Shown here piece after piece: positions 1-8,456 of a DNA stretch of 64,000 nt. Source of the stretch: Aquimarina sp. Aq78 (lineage in GTDB: Bacteria > Bacteroidota > Bacteroidia > Flavobacteriales > Flavobacteriaceae). The stretch spans positions 186,001 through 250,000 of the forward strand of contig NZ_OMKA01000031.1 in assembly GCF_900299525.1 (NCBI RefSeq), read 5' to 3'. The position numbers were made by a program, and so were the translations under genes. Each line of letters starts with the position of its first letter. Position 1 is the first letter of the stretch. Below the pieces are notes generated by a model. It searched no databases and was not told where the DNA came from. It worked only from the letters and a program-made list of their open reading frames with translations.

Positions 1-159
1 CACACGAACATGACTCCAGGAGAGCATATTTTGTCCAACAGAGCTTCCTGCTTCAAATACAATGAAAGGAAGATTATGTGTTAATAAATGTGCAGCTGCA
101 GCTAACCCTACTGGGCCAGCACCTATTATTGCTATGGGTAAATTATTGTTTTGCATCAT
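1..159 (-). CDS. FAD/NAD(P)-dependent oxidoreductase, N-terminal fragment
   Basis: The minus strand reads from an ATG at 159 off the left edge of the window, giving 53 residues. Residues 8-20 hold a dinucleotide-binding fold start, IAIIGAGPVGLAA (GxGxxG), and the second beta strand ends in the acidic residue of 'FIVFEAG', as expected for FAD-binding Rossmann proteins. The 'VGQNMLSW' stretch resembles flavoprotein monooxygenase or thioredoxin-reductase-like proteins. Two ATG codons are adjacent (157-159 and 154-156) and either may be used. Only the cofactor-binding N-terminus is visible, so the substrate cannot be named. It points away from the glycan locus and is probably unrelated to it. Confidence 0.75.
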   Translation of the reverse strand, partial: MMQNNNLPIAIIGAGPVGLAAAAHLLTHNLPFIVFEAGSSVGQNMLSWSHVRV

Positions 160-300
160 TTTAGAATTTGTATTCACCTCTTAAGACGACAACTTTAAAA
201 AATGATGCAGAGTACTATAAATAAAATTTTAAGTAATTAAGGTTAGGGCATAAAAAATGACCGTGTTTTACCATTTTATATATGAGATTTAATCGAGTCA

Positions 301-1008
301 TTACATTTTAAAAATAACACTTCTTACCTCATTTAAATAACTTCTTCCAATTGGATATCGATTATTTGCAATCTCTATACTATTACCTTCAATAGATTCT
401 ATTTTATCAATTGATATGGTATAAGATCTGTGAATTCTAATAAACTTATCAGAGGGTAAATCATCTGTGAAATTGCTTAAAGTTTGATGCACAATATAGT
501 TACTTGATAACGTATTTACTTTAATATAATCACCAAGGCTTTCGATAGATAATATTTCATCCAGATATATTTTTTGTATCTTTTTTTTATCGATTTTCAA
601 AAAGATATAAGCTCTTTTAGAAGGAGTTGTAACATTATCTTTTTCTTGATAACCTTTTATTTTGAAAGCTTTGTTTATGCCCATAATGAACCTATGAAAA
701 GAGATTGGTTTTACCAAATAGTCTACTACCTCCAATTCATAACTTTCTACTGCAAATTCTTCATGGGCAGTAGTGATTATAGTGAGTGGTTTTTGATGTA
801 TACTTTTTAATAGATTTAACCCATCTAAAAGAGGCATATTAATGTCTAAAAAAAGAAGATCTATCTCATTATTTCTTAAATAATCAATACTCTCGGTTGC
901 GTCGTTGAATGAGGCTAAAAAAATCAATCCTTTTGTTTGATCAACATAGTTTTTTATAACATTAATAGCCAATGGTTCATCATCTATTATAACACATTTT
1001 AAATCCAT
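301..1008 (-). CDS. LytTR-family response regulator
   Basis: A 235-residue two-component regulator. Residues 1-120 form a receiver domain with the acidic pocket 'DDE' near residue 9, the phospho-acceptor Asp55 in 'LLFLDINMP', a Thr at the end of the fourth strand ('TIITTAHEE') and Lys in 'DYLVKPISF'. Residues about 133-235 form a LytTR DNA-binding domain ('IKVNTLSSNYIVHQTLSNF', 'FIRIHRSYTISIDKI'). Its start codon overlaps the stop of the upstream kinase by one base (TAATG at 1006-1010), so the two are translationally coupled. The pair is divergent from the glycan operon starting at 2228 and is the best local candidate for its regulator, although Bacteroidota loci are more often controlled by hybrid or SusR-like systems. 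Confidence 0.93.
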   Translation of the reverse strand: MDLKCVIIDDEPLAINVIKNYVDQTKGLIFLASFNDATESIDYLRNNEIDLLFLDINMPLLDGLNLLKSIHQKPLTIITTAHEEFAVESYELEVVDYLVKPISFHRFIMGINKAFKIKGYQEKDNVTTPSKRAYIFLKIDKKKIQKIYLDEILSIESLGDYIKVNTLSSNYIVHQTLSNFTDDLPSDKFIRIHRSYTISIDKIESIEGNSIEIANNRYPIGRSYLNEVRSVIFKM

Positions 1009-2087
1009 TATACTTTAATTTTTAATTCAACAATATATTGATTGTTATTTTCACTAATGATTAGATTATATTCATCAGGTTTATAACCTAACTCAAGCCT
1101 CTTTTTTACGTTTCCTATTCCAATACCCCCAGAAAAGGAATCAATTTTGTTTTTATTATTTTTTGCAGGAATTGGATTAGTAATTTTAAAATACAGAAAG
1201 CCCTCTATTATGTTAAAAGAGATATTAATTTCGATTTCTCCAACATTTTTATTAGCACCGTGCTTAAATGCATTTTCTACAAATGATAAAAGTAGCATAG
1301 GTGCAATTTTTTTACCTTCGATTTCCCCAGAAACAGTCACATTTATTTTTAGAGAATCTCCGTACCTGATTCTTTCTAAATCTAAATAGTTTTGAAGACA
1401 TATAATTTCTTTACTAAGACATTGTCTTTTTTGATTAGTCTCATGCAATAAATACCGCATTAATTCAGATAACTTTAATATAGTTTTTGGAGTTTTGTCT
1501 GATTTTTCTACAGAAAGAGAGTATATGTTATTTAAAGTATTAAAAAAGAAATGAGGAGACATTTGAGCCCTAAGAAAGCGTAATTCTGTTTCTAATTGTA
1601 ATTTTTCTATCTCAATTAATTTTTTATGTTCTCTAAGCTTATCCAAGGTTACTTTAATAGCAGAAACAAAAGACACAACATAAAGCTCCCCCAGCATCAT
1701 TTCTATAGTATAATTTAAGGTCAATTCATTGGTTACTTCAGGACCTTCTGGCCAAACATTATGGTTAACAAGAAAATAAGTAAAATAAAATTTTGCCAGG
1801 ACCATTGTGAAAAGAGATGTGAGTAATAAGAATATGTATATCAAATACTTACGTTTGTCTACGAATTTTGGCATTAAGTAATATATGTTGAAATAACTTA
1901 AAGACATATGTATAATAAACCCTAGAATAGTGGTTTTTAAAGAATAGGCATAATCGTTAAAGTAACTACCCCATTTAAAGGTGGTAAATAGAAAATATAC
2001 GAGCCAGAATATAACATGATGTTTTGCCGTTATAGTATAATTATTCCCAGATGTTATATTAAGTACGTTTTTTATTTTTTGCAGCAT
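1008..2087 (-). CDS. LytS/YehU-type sensor histidine kinase
   Basis: A 359-residue membrane kinase of the His_kinase (PF06580) type. The N-terminal half has about four hydrophobic membrane segments (roughly residues 24-40, 52-72, 80-105 and 128-148). A coiled linker follows, then the phospho-acceptor His179 in 'RAQMSPHFFFNTLN', the family's usual 'Q(I/M)xPHFxFNxLN' box. The ATPase domain shows the N box 'FVENAFKHG' and a glycine-rich 'GGIGIGNVKKRL'. No separate periplasmic sensor domain is present, so sensing is probably by the membrane part. It is co-transcribed with the LytTR regulator through a one-base overlap. The input signal is not evident from sequence. Confidence 0.93.
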   Translation of the reverse strand: MLQKIKNVLNITSGNNYTITAKHHVIFWLVYFLFTTFKWGSYFNDYAYSLKTTILGFIIHMSLSYFNIYYLMPKFVDKRKYLIYIFLLLTSLFTMVLAKFYFTYFLVNHNVWPEGPEVTNELTLNYTIEMMLGELYVVSFVSAIKVTLDKLREHKKLIEIEKLQLETELRFLRAQMSPHFFFNTLNNIYSLSVEKSDKTPKTILKLSELMRYLLHETNQKRQCLSKEIICLQNYLDLERIRYGDSLKINVTVSGEIEGKKIAPMLLLSFVENAFKHGANKNVGEIEINISFNIIEGFLYFKITNPIPAKNNKNKIDSFSGGIGIGNVKKRLELGYKPDEYNLIISENNNQYIVELKIKV

Positions 2088-2129
2088 ATTTCCCCAAATT
2101 TTATGACGTTTAACTAAGTTGCTTTGTTA

Positions 2130-2164
2130 TTGATCTAAAATTATTCTTTTAACCATAAGTTTTG
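2130..2164 (+). promoter_or_regulatory. Possible Bacteroidota promoter for the glycan operon
   Basis: A TTG at 2130-2132 lies 23 nt before TAAGTTTTG (2156-2164), which is the flavobacterial -7 box TAnnTTTG with one extra base. It sits about 63 nt before the first GH92 start, in the 140-bp gap between the divergent regulator pair and the operon. The match is imperfect, so this is a candidate only. Confidence 0.3.
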
Positions 2165-2227
2165 TAAATATTTATGTCATTACTTGCTCTTCCTGTAGAA
2201 CAATGATAAAAAAATAAATGTAAATAG

Positions 2228-4498
2228 ATGAAAATACTTCGCAATATTAAATTAGTAGTAATAGCAATATTGATTACTTTTTCGTGTAAGAAAGAACATG
2301 ATAATGAGGGTAGTATAAAAGCAGAAAGTAGTACTGTAATTGAGTTTGTAAACCCTTTTATTGGTACAGGGGGGCATGGTCATACTTATCCAGGAGCAAC
2401 AGTACCATTTGGTATGGTACAGGTAAGCCCGGATAATGGTATTTCAGAATGGGATTGGTGCTCTGGGTACCACTATTCAGATTCTTTAACTATAGGTTTT
2501 AGTCATTTACACCTTAGTGGTACAGGGATTGGAGATCTTAATGATATTAGATTGATGCCAATTAATAAAAAAGTAGATTTATCTACTTCTTTCAATACAA
2601 GAGACGAAATACCTTTTAAGTCTAAATATTCTCACGATAAAGAAAAAGCTGTACCTGGATATTATAATGTGTTTTTAGAAGATTTTAATATTAATGCAGA
2701 ATTAACTTCTACCGTTAGAACAGCTTTTCATAGATACGAATATAAAGAGGGAGACACACAATCTGTAGTATTAGATTTAGGGTATGCTATTAATTGGGAT
2801 AAAACTTTAGAATCACAAATACATATTGAAGATAAATTTACAGTTTCAGGATATAGAAATAGTACTGGATGGGCAAAAAATCAAAAAGTATTTTTTGTGA
2901 TGAAATTCTCTAAAGCCATCAATAACTATGATTTGTATACCGATACCAAAAAAACTGAAAATGTTAATTCTATTAAAGGTGTAAAGTCATCGGCGCAGTT
3001 GTTTTTTAACGAGGGAAATAAAAATCAATTACAGGTAAAAGTAGGAGTTTCTTCGGTCAGTGTTGAAAATGCAAAAAACAATATTTCTGAATATAAAAAT
3101 AAATTTGAATTTGATAAAACCGTAGAAAAAGCCAATGCATCTTGGCAAAATGTACTATCTAAAATAGAAGTAGATACTAAAAACGATTCGTTAAAAACCA
3201 TTTTTTATACCGCATTATACCATGCTCAAGTAGCACCGGTAACGTATAGTGATAAGGATGGAGCGTTTAGAAAAGAAAATGATAGTATTGTTTTTACAAA
3301 GAATTATACTGCATACTCTACACTTTCTCTTTGGGATACCTTTAGAGCAGAGCACCCATTACTAATATTCTTAGAGCCAAATAAAGTTTCTGATATCGTA
3401 AATTCTATGTTAGCATATTATGAAAATAATAAGATATTACCTGTATGGACTTTATATGCTAATGAAACCAATACTATGACCGGGTATCACTCTGTTTCTG
3501 TGATTGCCGAAGCATATCTAAAAGGCATCAAAGGCTTTGATATCGAAAAAGCATATGAAGCGATGAAAACCACTATGATGCAAGATGAAAGGGGGTTGGA
3601 GTATTATAAAAAATACGGTTACATCCCGTATAATTTGCTAGACGAATCTGTTACTATTACATTAGAATATGCCTATAATGACTGGTGCGTTGCACAAGTT
3701 GCTAAAACTCTAGGGAAAGAAGAGGATTATGAGTATTTTCTAAAACGATCCAAAGCATTTGTACATCTCTTTGATGCAAAGACTGGATTTATGAGAGGAA
3801 AATCCGAGGATGGCAAAAAATGGCACGAGCCATTTGATCCCAAATTTTCTGCTCATAGAGTGCATGCCGATTATACAGAAGGAAATGCGTGGCAACATAG
3901 TTGGTTTGTGCCTCATGATGTTGAGAGATTGATACAATTATTTGGAGATCAAACTACCTTTGTAGCAAAGCTCGAACAACTATTTACTGAAGATTCTGAA
4001 ATTACCGGAGATAATATTTCTGCAGATATTACAGGTCTTATAGGACAATATGCACATGGTAATGAACCTAGTCATCATATTGCCTATATGTTTAATAAAG
4101 CTAATGCCCCCTGGAAAACTCAATATTGGGTAAGTCAAATATTAAAAACTCAATATAATACAACACCTAATGGATTAAGTGGTAATGAGGATTGTGGGCA
4201 AATGTCGGCTTGGTATGTCTTTAGTTCTTTAGGAATTTATCCAATGAACCCTGCATCAGGAGAATACCAAATTGGAAGTCCGATTTTTGAGAAAGCTACT
4301 TTAAAATTATCAGATGATCTTAGTTTTAGTATAGAAGCCAAGAACGTTTCAGATAAAAATATATACATCCAATCTGCAACCTTAAACGGAAAAGAATTTA
4401 ATCGATCATATATTACACATCAGGAAATAACAGAAGGAGGAACATTGCATTTCGTAATGGGAGCATCTCCTAACAAAAACTGGGGTGTACAGAAATAA
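2228..4498 (+). CDS. GH92 alpha-mannosidase, lipoprotein (copy 1)
   Basis: A 756-residue exo-alpha-mannosidase of family GH92, which releases mannose from alpha-linked mannosides such as the arms of high-mannose N-glycans, using calcium. The signal peptide ends in a lipobox at Cys20 ('ITFSCKKE'), predicting a lipid-anchored cell-envelope protein. Family marks are 'VNPFIGTGGHGHTYPGA' at about residue 40, 'GFSHLHLSGTG', 'LWDTFRAEHPL', the 'EGNAWQ' box with Glu551 (the position expected for the catalytic acid), 'HGNEPSHH' and 'GNEDCGQMSAWYVFSSLG'. Length and motifs match complete members. It opens the operon and is followed after 10 nt by the symporter. Linkage preference (alpha-1,2, 1,3 or 1,6) cannot be read from these motifs. 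Confidence 0.95.
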   Translation: MKILRNIKLVVIAILITFSCKKEHDNEGSIKAESSTVIEFVNPFIGTGGHGHTYPGATVPFGMVQVSPDNGISEWDWCSGYHYSDSLTIGFSHLHLSGTGIGDLNDIRLMPINKKVDLSTSFNTRDEIPFKSKYSHDKEKAVPGYYNVFLEDFNINAELTSTVRTAFHRYEYKEGDTQSVVLDLGYAINWDKTLESQIHIEDKFTVSGYRNSTGWAKNQKVFFVMKFSKAINNYDLYTDTKKTENVNSIKGVKSSAQLFFNEGNKNQLQVKVGVSSVSVENAKNNISEYKNKFEFDKTVEKANASWQNVLSKIEVDTKNDSLKTIFYTALYHAQVAPVTYSDKDGAFRKENDSIVFTKNYTAYSTLSLWDTFRAEHPLLIFLEPNKVSDIVNSMLAYYENNKILPVWTLYANETNTMTGYHSVSVIAEAYLKGIKGFDIEKAYEAMKTTMMQDERGLEYYKKYGYIPYNLLDESVTITLEYAYNDWCVAQVAKTLGKEEDYEYFLKRSKAFVHLFDAKTGFMRGKSEDGKKWHEPFDPKFSAHRVHADYTEGNAWQHSWFVPHDVERLIQLFGDQTTFVAKLEQLFTEDSEITGDNISADITGLIGQYAHGNEPSHHIAYMFNKANAPWKTQYWVSQILKTQYNTTPNGLSGNEDCGQMSAWYVFSSLGIYPMNPASGEYQIGSPIFEKATLKLSDDLSFSIEAKNVSDKNIYIQSATLNGKEFNRSYITHQEITEGGTLHFVMGASPNKNWGVQK

Positions 4499-4508
4499 CC
4501 AACTCTAA

Positions 4509-6332
4509 ATGAACCTAGCTACCGTAGATATTGTAATAATTCTATGTTATATTATTATTACTCTTCTTTTTGGATTTTATGTTGCTAAGAAAGCATCAAA
4601 AGATATGAAATCGTATTTCCTGGGCGGAAATGAAATCCCCTGGTATTATCTCGGGCTGTCAAATGCTTCAGGGATGTTTGATGTTTCTGGTACCATGTGG
4701 ACCGTTACTATTCTTTTTGTTTATGGTATGAAAAGTGCCTGGCTTCCATGGTTATGGCCCGTATGGAATCAGGTTTTTATTATGATTTTTATGGCTGCGT
4801 GGTTACGAAGGTCAAATGTGATGACAGGAGCACAGTGGATAACCTATAGATTTGGATCTGCTATGGGTGCTAAATTATCTCATATCATAGTAACAATATT
4901 TGCTGTTATTAGCACTTTAGGTTTTATAGCCTACTTTTTTGAAGGAATTGGTAAATTTGCAATTGTATTTTTTCCTTGGGACTTATCTATAGACCTTGGA
5001 TTTCTTGTAATAGCTTCAGAGCAATCTTATGCTTTGGTAATTATTGGCATAACTACTCTATACACTTTAAAAGGAGGAATGTATAGTGTAGTAGGAACAG
5101 AAGTCATTCAGTTTATAATTATGACCATTTCATGTTTGGTTATTGGATATATTGCTTTTACCACTGTTACAGCAGAACAAATTGCCATCGCCACGCCAGA
5201 AAACTGGAATAATTTATTTTTTGATATGAAATTGGATTTGGATTGGACCGGATATATCGATAGTGTAAACGAAAAGATAGAGAAAGATGGGTTTTCTTTG
5301 TTTGGTTTCCTATTTATGATGATGATCTTTAAAGGCATTTTTGCCAGCCTTGCAGGCCCTGTTCCCAGCTATGATATGCAACGTGTTTTGTCTACTAAAA
5401 ATGAAGCCGAGGCCTCCAAAATGAGTGCTTTTACAATTATTGTTCTTTTCGTCCCCAGGTATTTAATGATCACAGGTTTTGCTGTACTCGGTTTGGTATA
5501 TTTAGGACCAGAATTACAACAAGCAGGTATAGATGTAGATTTTGAAACTATATTACCAGTGGCCATTCATCGCTTTGTTCCAATAGGTTTTAAAGGGTTA
5601 TTGCTGGCAGGTTTATTAGCCGCTTTTATGGGAACGTTTGCAGCATTTATAAACGCTGCGCCAGCATATATAGTTAATGACATTTACAAGAAATATATCA
5701 ACCCAAAAGCATCAAATAAAACATATATTAAGTATAGTTATTTATCATCTATTCTCATCGTATTAGTAGGGGTGATTGGTGGTTTTTTTGCATCATCTAT
5801 TAATGAATTAACTATATGGTTAACCTCAGCTTTGTATGGAGGATATGCAGCAGCAAATGTTTTAAAGTGGGTATGGTGGAGATTTAATTCTTATGGGTAT
5901 TTTGGAGGAATGCTGGCAGGACTTATTGCAGCAACAATAGTACCTGGAATTTTTCCGGATACAACCGCCATTTACTTATTTCCAGGTATCCTATTGATGT
6001 CTTTTATTGGATGCTTTTTAGGAGTAATATTAGGAAAACGAGATGATATAGAGGTGTTAAAAAACTTTTATAGAACCACTAAGCCCTGGGGATGGTGGAA
6101 ACCAGTTATTGATGCAATACAAAAAGAAGATCCTGATTTTTTACCTAATAAAAACTTCTGGAGAGATATGTTTAATTGCGGTATTGGGATTATTTGGCAA
6201 ATGACCTTTGTTCTGGTGCCTATGTATTTAATTATAAAAGAATATTATAGCTTGGCTTTTGCGATAGTATTAATGATTATTACATCGGTAATATTAAAGA
6301 GAACATGGTATGATAAACTTAAGACAAAATAA
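4509..6332 (+). CDS. Sodium:solute symporter (SSS family)
   Basis: A 607-residue inner-membrane transporter of the SSS (SLC5-like) family, with about 13-14 hydrophobic helices and family features such as 'FLGGNEIPWYYLGLSNASG' near residue 37 and 'TLYTLKGGMYSVVGTEVIQ' near residue 185. It has a C-terminal extension of roughly 100 residues with further hydrophobic segments. It lies between a GH92 gene and the cytosolic GH130 phosphorylase (7 to 40 nt from its possible starts), so the likely cargo is a small sugar from trimmed N-glycan, perhaps Man-beta-1,4-GlcNAc or mannose. That substrate is inferred from position, not from sequence. Confidence 0.9.
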   Translation: MNLATVDIVIILCYIIITLLFGFYVAKKASKDMKSYFLGGNEIPWYYLGLSNASGMFDVSGTMWTVTILFVYGMKSAWLPWLWPVWNQVFIMIFMAAWLRRSNVMTGAQWITYRFGSAMGAKLSHIIVTIFAVISTLGFIAYFFEGIGKFAIVFFPWDLSIDLGFLVIASEQSYALVIIGITTLYTLKGGMYSVVGTEVIQFIIMTISCLVIGYIAFTTVTAEQIAIATPENWNNLFFDMKLDLDWTGYIDSVNEKIEKDGFSLFGFLFMMMIFKGIFASLAGPVPSYDMQRVLSTKNEAEASKMSAFTIIVLFVPRYLMITGFAVLGLVYLGPELQQAGIDVDFETILPVAIHRFVPIGFKGLLLAGLLAAFMGTFAAFINAAPAYIVNDIYKKYINPKASNKTYIKYSYLSSILIVLVGVIGGFFASSINELTIWLTSALYGGYAAANVLKWVWWRFNSYGYFGGMLAGLIAATIVPGIFPDTTAIYLFPGILLMSFIGCFLGVILGKRDDIEVLKNFYRTTKPWGWWKPVIDAIQKEDPDFLPNKNFWRDMFNCGIGIIWQMTFVLVPMYLIIKEYYSLAFAIVLMIITSVILKRTWYDKLKTK

Positions 6333-6371
6333 TATTTTTTGAAAAGTAGTAATATGTATACTAGAAATACG

Positions 6372-7340
6372 ATGAAAAAAGAAATACCATGGCAGGATAA
6401 ACCTGAAGGATGCACTGATGCTATTTGGAGGTATTCTGCAAATCCCATAATCTCTAGAGACGCTATACCCACTTCTAATAGTATATTTAATAGTGCTGTT
6501 GTGCCATATAATGATGGTTATGCAGGAGTGTTTAGATGTGACAATAAAGCTGTGCAGATGAATATTTTTGCAGGATTTAGTCATAACGGGATTGATTGGA
6601 AAATTAATGAAGAGCCTATTATCATGGAAGCAGGAAATACAGAAATGATAGATTCTGATTACAAGTATGATCCTCGAGTTACTTTTATTGAAGACAGATA
6701 TTGGATTACATGGTGTAATGGGTATTATGGCCCCACTATTGGAATTGCTTATACTTTTAACTTCAAAGAATTTTTTCAATGTGAAAATGCATTTTTACCC
6801 TTCAATAGAAATGGAGTATTATTTCCAGAAAAGATCAATGGTAAATATGCAATGTTAAGCCGCCCAAGTGATAATGGGCATACCGCTTTTGGTGATATAT
6901 TTATTAGTTATAGTCCGGATATGAAATATTGGGGAGAACATAGAAACGTAATGCAGGCAACCCCTTTTGAAGACAGTGCCTGGCAATGCACTAAGATAGG
7001 AGCAGGTTCTGTGCCTTTCCTTACAGGTGAAGGGTGGTTGATGTTTTATCATGGGGTAATAAATACATGTAATGGATTCAGATATGCTATGGGAGCTGCT
7101 ATTTTGGACAAGAGTAGCCCGGATAAGGTAAAGTACAGGACAAAACCATACCTTTTAACACCTTCTGTGACTTATGAACAAATAGGAGATGTTCCTAATG
7201 TGATATTTCCTTGTGCAACTCTACAAGATATCAAGCAAGATAAAGTAGCTATTTATTATGGAGCAGCAGATACCGTGGTTGCATTGGCTTTTGGAAGGAT
7301 AAGTGAAATTATTAAGTTTACTAAAGAAAATTCATTATAA
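6372..7340 (+). CDS. GH130 beta-mannoside phosphorylase
   Basis: A GH130 five-bladed beta-propeller phosphorylase of about 322 residues without a signal peptide, hence cytosolic. It carries 'WRYSANPIISRDAIPTSNSI' at the start, 'NSAVVPYNDGYAGVFR', 'YDPRVTFIEDRYWITW' and 'GWLMFYHGV'. This arrangement resembles the GH130 group that phosphorolyses Man-beta-1,4-GlcNAc from the N-glycan core to mannose-1-phosphate and GlcNAc. An upstream TTG at 6339 and an ATG at 6354 are in frame, but the conserved family N-terminus 'PWQDKPEGC' fits the ATG at 6372. Its neighbours (symporter, GH92, GH20, glycosylasparaginase) support the N-glycan role. Phosphorolysis of another beta-mannoside remains possible. Confidence 0.9.
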   Translation: MKKEIPWQDKPEGCTDAIWRYSANPIISRDAIPTSNSIFNSAVVPYNDGYAGVFRCDNKAVQMNIFAGFSHNGIDWKINEEPIIMEAGNTEMIDSDYKYDPRVTFIEDRYWITWCNGYYGPTIGIAYTFNFKEFFQCENAFLPFNRNGVLFPEKINGKYAMLSRPSDNGHTAFGDIFISYSPDMKYWGEHRNVMQATPFEDSAWQCTKIGAGSVPFLTGEGWLMFYHGVINTCNGFRYAMGAAILDKSSPDKVKYRTKPYLLTPSVTYEQIGDVPNVIFPCATLQDIKQDKVAIYYGAADTVVALAFGRISEIIKFTKENSL

Positions 7341-7351
7341 AGTAGGTTAAA

Positions 7352-8455
7352 ATGAAATTGAAACTTTTTCAAAATAGAATCAATAAAATACTTTGTATCA
7401 TAGTATTAATTTTGAGTAAAGCAACTATTGTTTATGGGCAAAGTGTTGAAAATGAGATATCCCCAAAATCTTATATCGCGCATTATACCAAAGAATCGAT
7501 AGATATAGATGGATCTGCCTTAGAATCTTCCTGGGGTAAAGCAAAATCCACAGAGTTTTTTATAGATATTGAAGGAAGCAAAATCCCAAAATATAAAACT
7601 ACTGTAAAAATGCTTTGGGATGATGAGTATTTCTACTTTTTGGCAGAAATGAAAGAACCTCATGTATGGGGTAACCTTAAACAAAGAGACACTATTATTT
7701 TTTACAATAATGATTTCGAAATTTTTATCGATCCCGATAATGACACTCATAATTATTATGAATTTGAAGTTAATGCATTAAATACACTGTGGGATTTGTT
7801 TATTACAAAACCATATAGAGAAGGAACCCCAGTATTAAACGATTGGGATGCTAATGGATTTAAATCTTCAGTCAAAGTAAACGGAACCATAAATAACCCA
7901 AATGATACCGATAAAGGATGGGTACTAGAAATAGCTATTCCGTTTAAAGTGTTTAGAACCTCATATTATCACAAAAATATTCCAAAAGATAAGTTTTGGA
8001 GAGTTAATTTTTCCAGAGTGAATTGGGATTTTGAACTTCAGAATAATAAATACTCCAGAAAGCGAGATGATAATGGAAAATTTAAACCAGAATACAATTG
8101 GGTTTGGTCTCCTATCGGTGTAATTAATATGCACCAACCCGAAGATTGGGGATATGTATATTTTTCCTCAAAAGAAGTAGGAGAAAATGATGATTTTAGA
8201 ATTCCTGAAGATGAAAAAGTAAAACGATTGTTGTATCAATTATATAGAAAACAAAAGGAATATTTTAAAAAGAATACCCGCTGGGCAAAAACTTTTAAAG
8301 AACTAGAAGCCAATGATCTGTTGGTTGATGGAAATAAAGTTGTTAAAACCATAGAAAATCATCAAACAGGTTGGAATATAACAGTTGTAAGCCCAGATAC
8401 AAAACACCTGTTTATTATTAAAGAAGATGGTAAAATTATCCAAAAAGAAGATTGA
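7352..8455 (+). CDS. Secreted CBM9-like carbohydrate-binding protein
   Basis: A 367-residue exported protein. An N-terminal signal peptide of about 30 residues ends near 'TIVYGQS'. Residues about 40-270 look like a family-9 carbohydrate-binding-module-like fold ('IDIDGSALESSWGKA', 'VKMLWDDEYFYFLAEM', 'NNDFEIFIDPDNDTHNYYEF', 'GWVLEIAIPF'). The remaining C-terminus is charged and without a recognised domain. No catalytic motif is seen. It probably binds glycan or glycopeptide at the cell surface or in the periplasm in support of the flanking hydrolases. It lies 11 nt after GH130 and almost touches the next gene. Confidence 0.8.
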   Translation: MKLKLFQNRINKILCIIVLILSKATIVYGQSVENEISPKSYIAHYTKESIDIDGSALESSWGKAKSTEFFIDIEGSKIPKYKTTVKMLWDDEYFYFLAEMKEPHVWGNLKQRDTIIFYNNDFEIFIDPDNDTHNYYEFEVNALNTLWDLFITKPYREGTPVLNDWDANGFKSSVKVNGTINNPNDTDKGWVLEIAIPFKVFRTSYYHKNIPKDKFWRVNFSRVNWDFELQNNKYSRKRDDNGKFKPEYNWVWSPIGVINMHQPEDWGYVYFSSKEVGENDDFRIPEDEKVKRLLYQLYRKQKEYFKKNTRWAKTFKELEANDLLVDGNKVVKTIENHQTGWNITVVSPDTKHLFIIKEDGKIIQKED

Positions 8456-8456
8456 T

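Noticed and set aside
6339..6371. Longer GH130 reading frame from a TTG at 6339 (or ATG at 6354)
   Set aside because: The extra residues match nothing in the family, whose N-terminus begins right after the ATG at 6372.
6294..6779. 161-codon minus-strand reading frame
   Set aside because: It is antisense to the end of the symporter and the start of GH130, both clear family members. The Ile- and Ser-rich translation is typical of a shadow frame.
8427..8456. Longer GHL10 reading frame from the ATG at 8427
   Set aside because: It would overlap the previous gene and bury the lipoprotein signal; the ATG at 8457 gives a normal signal peptide.
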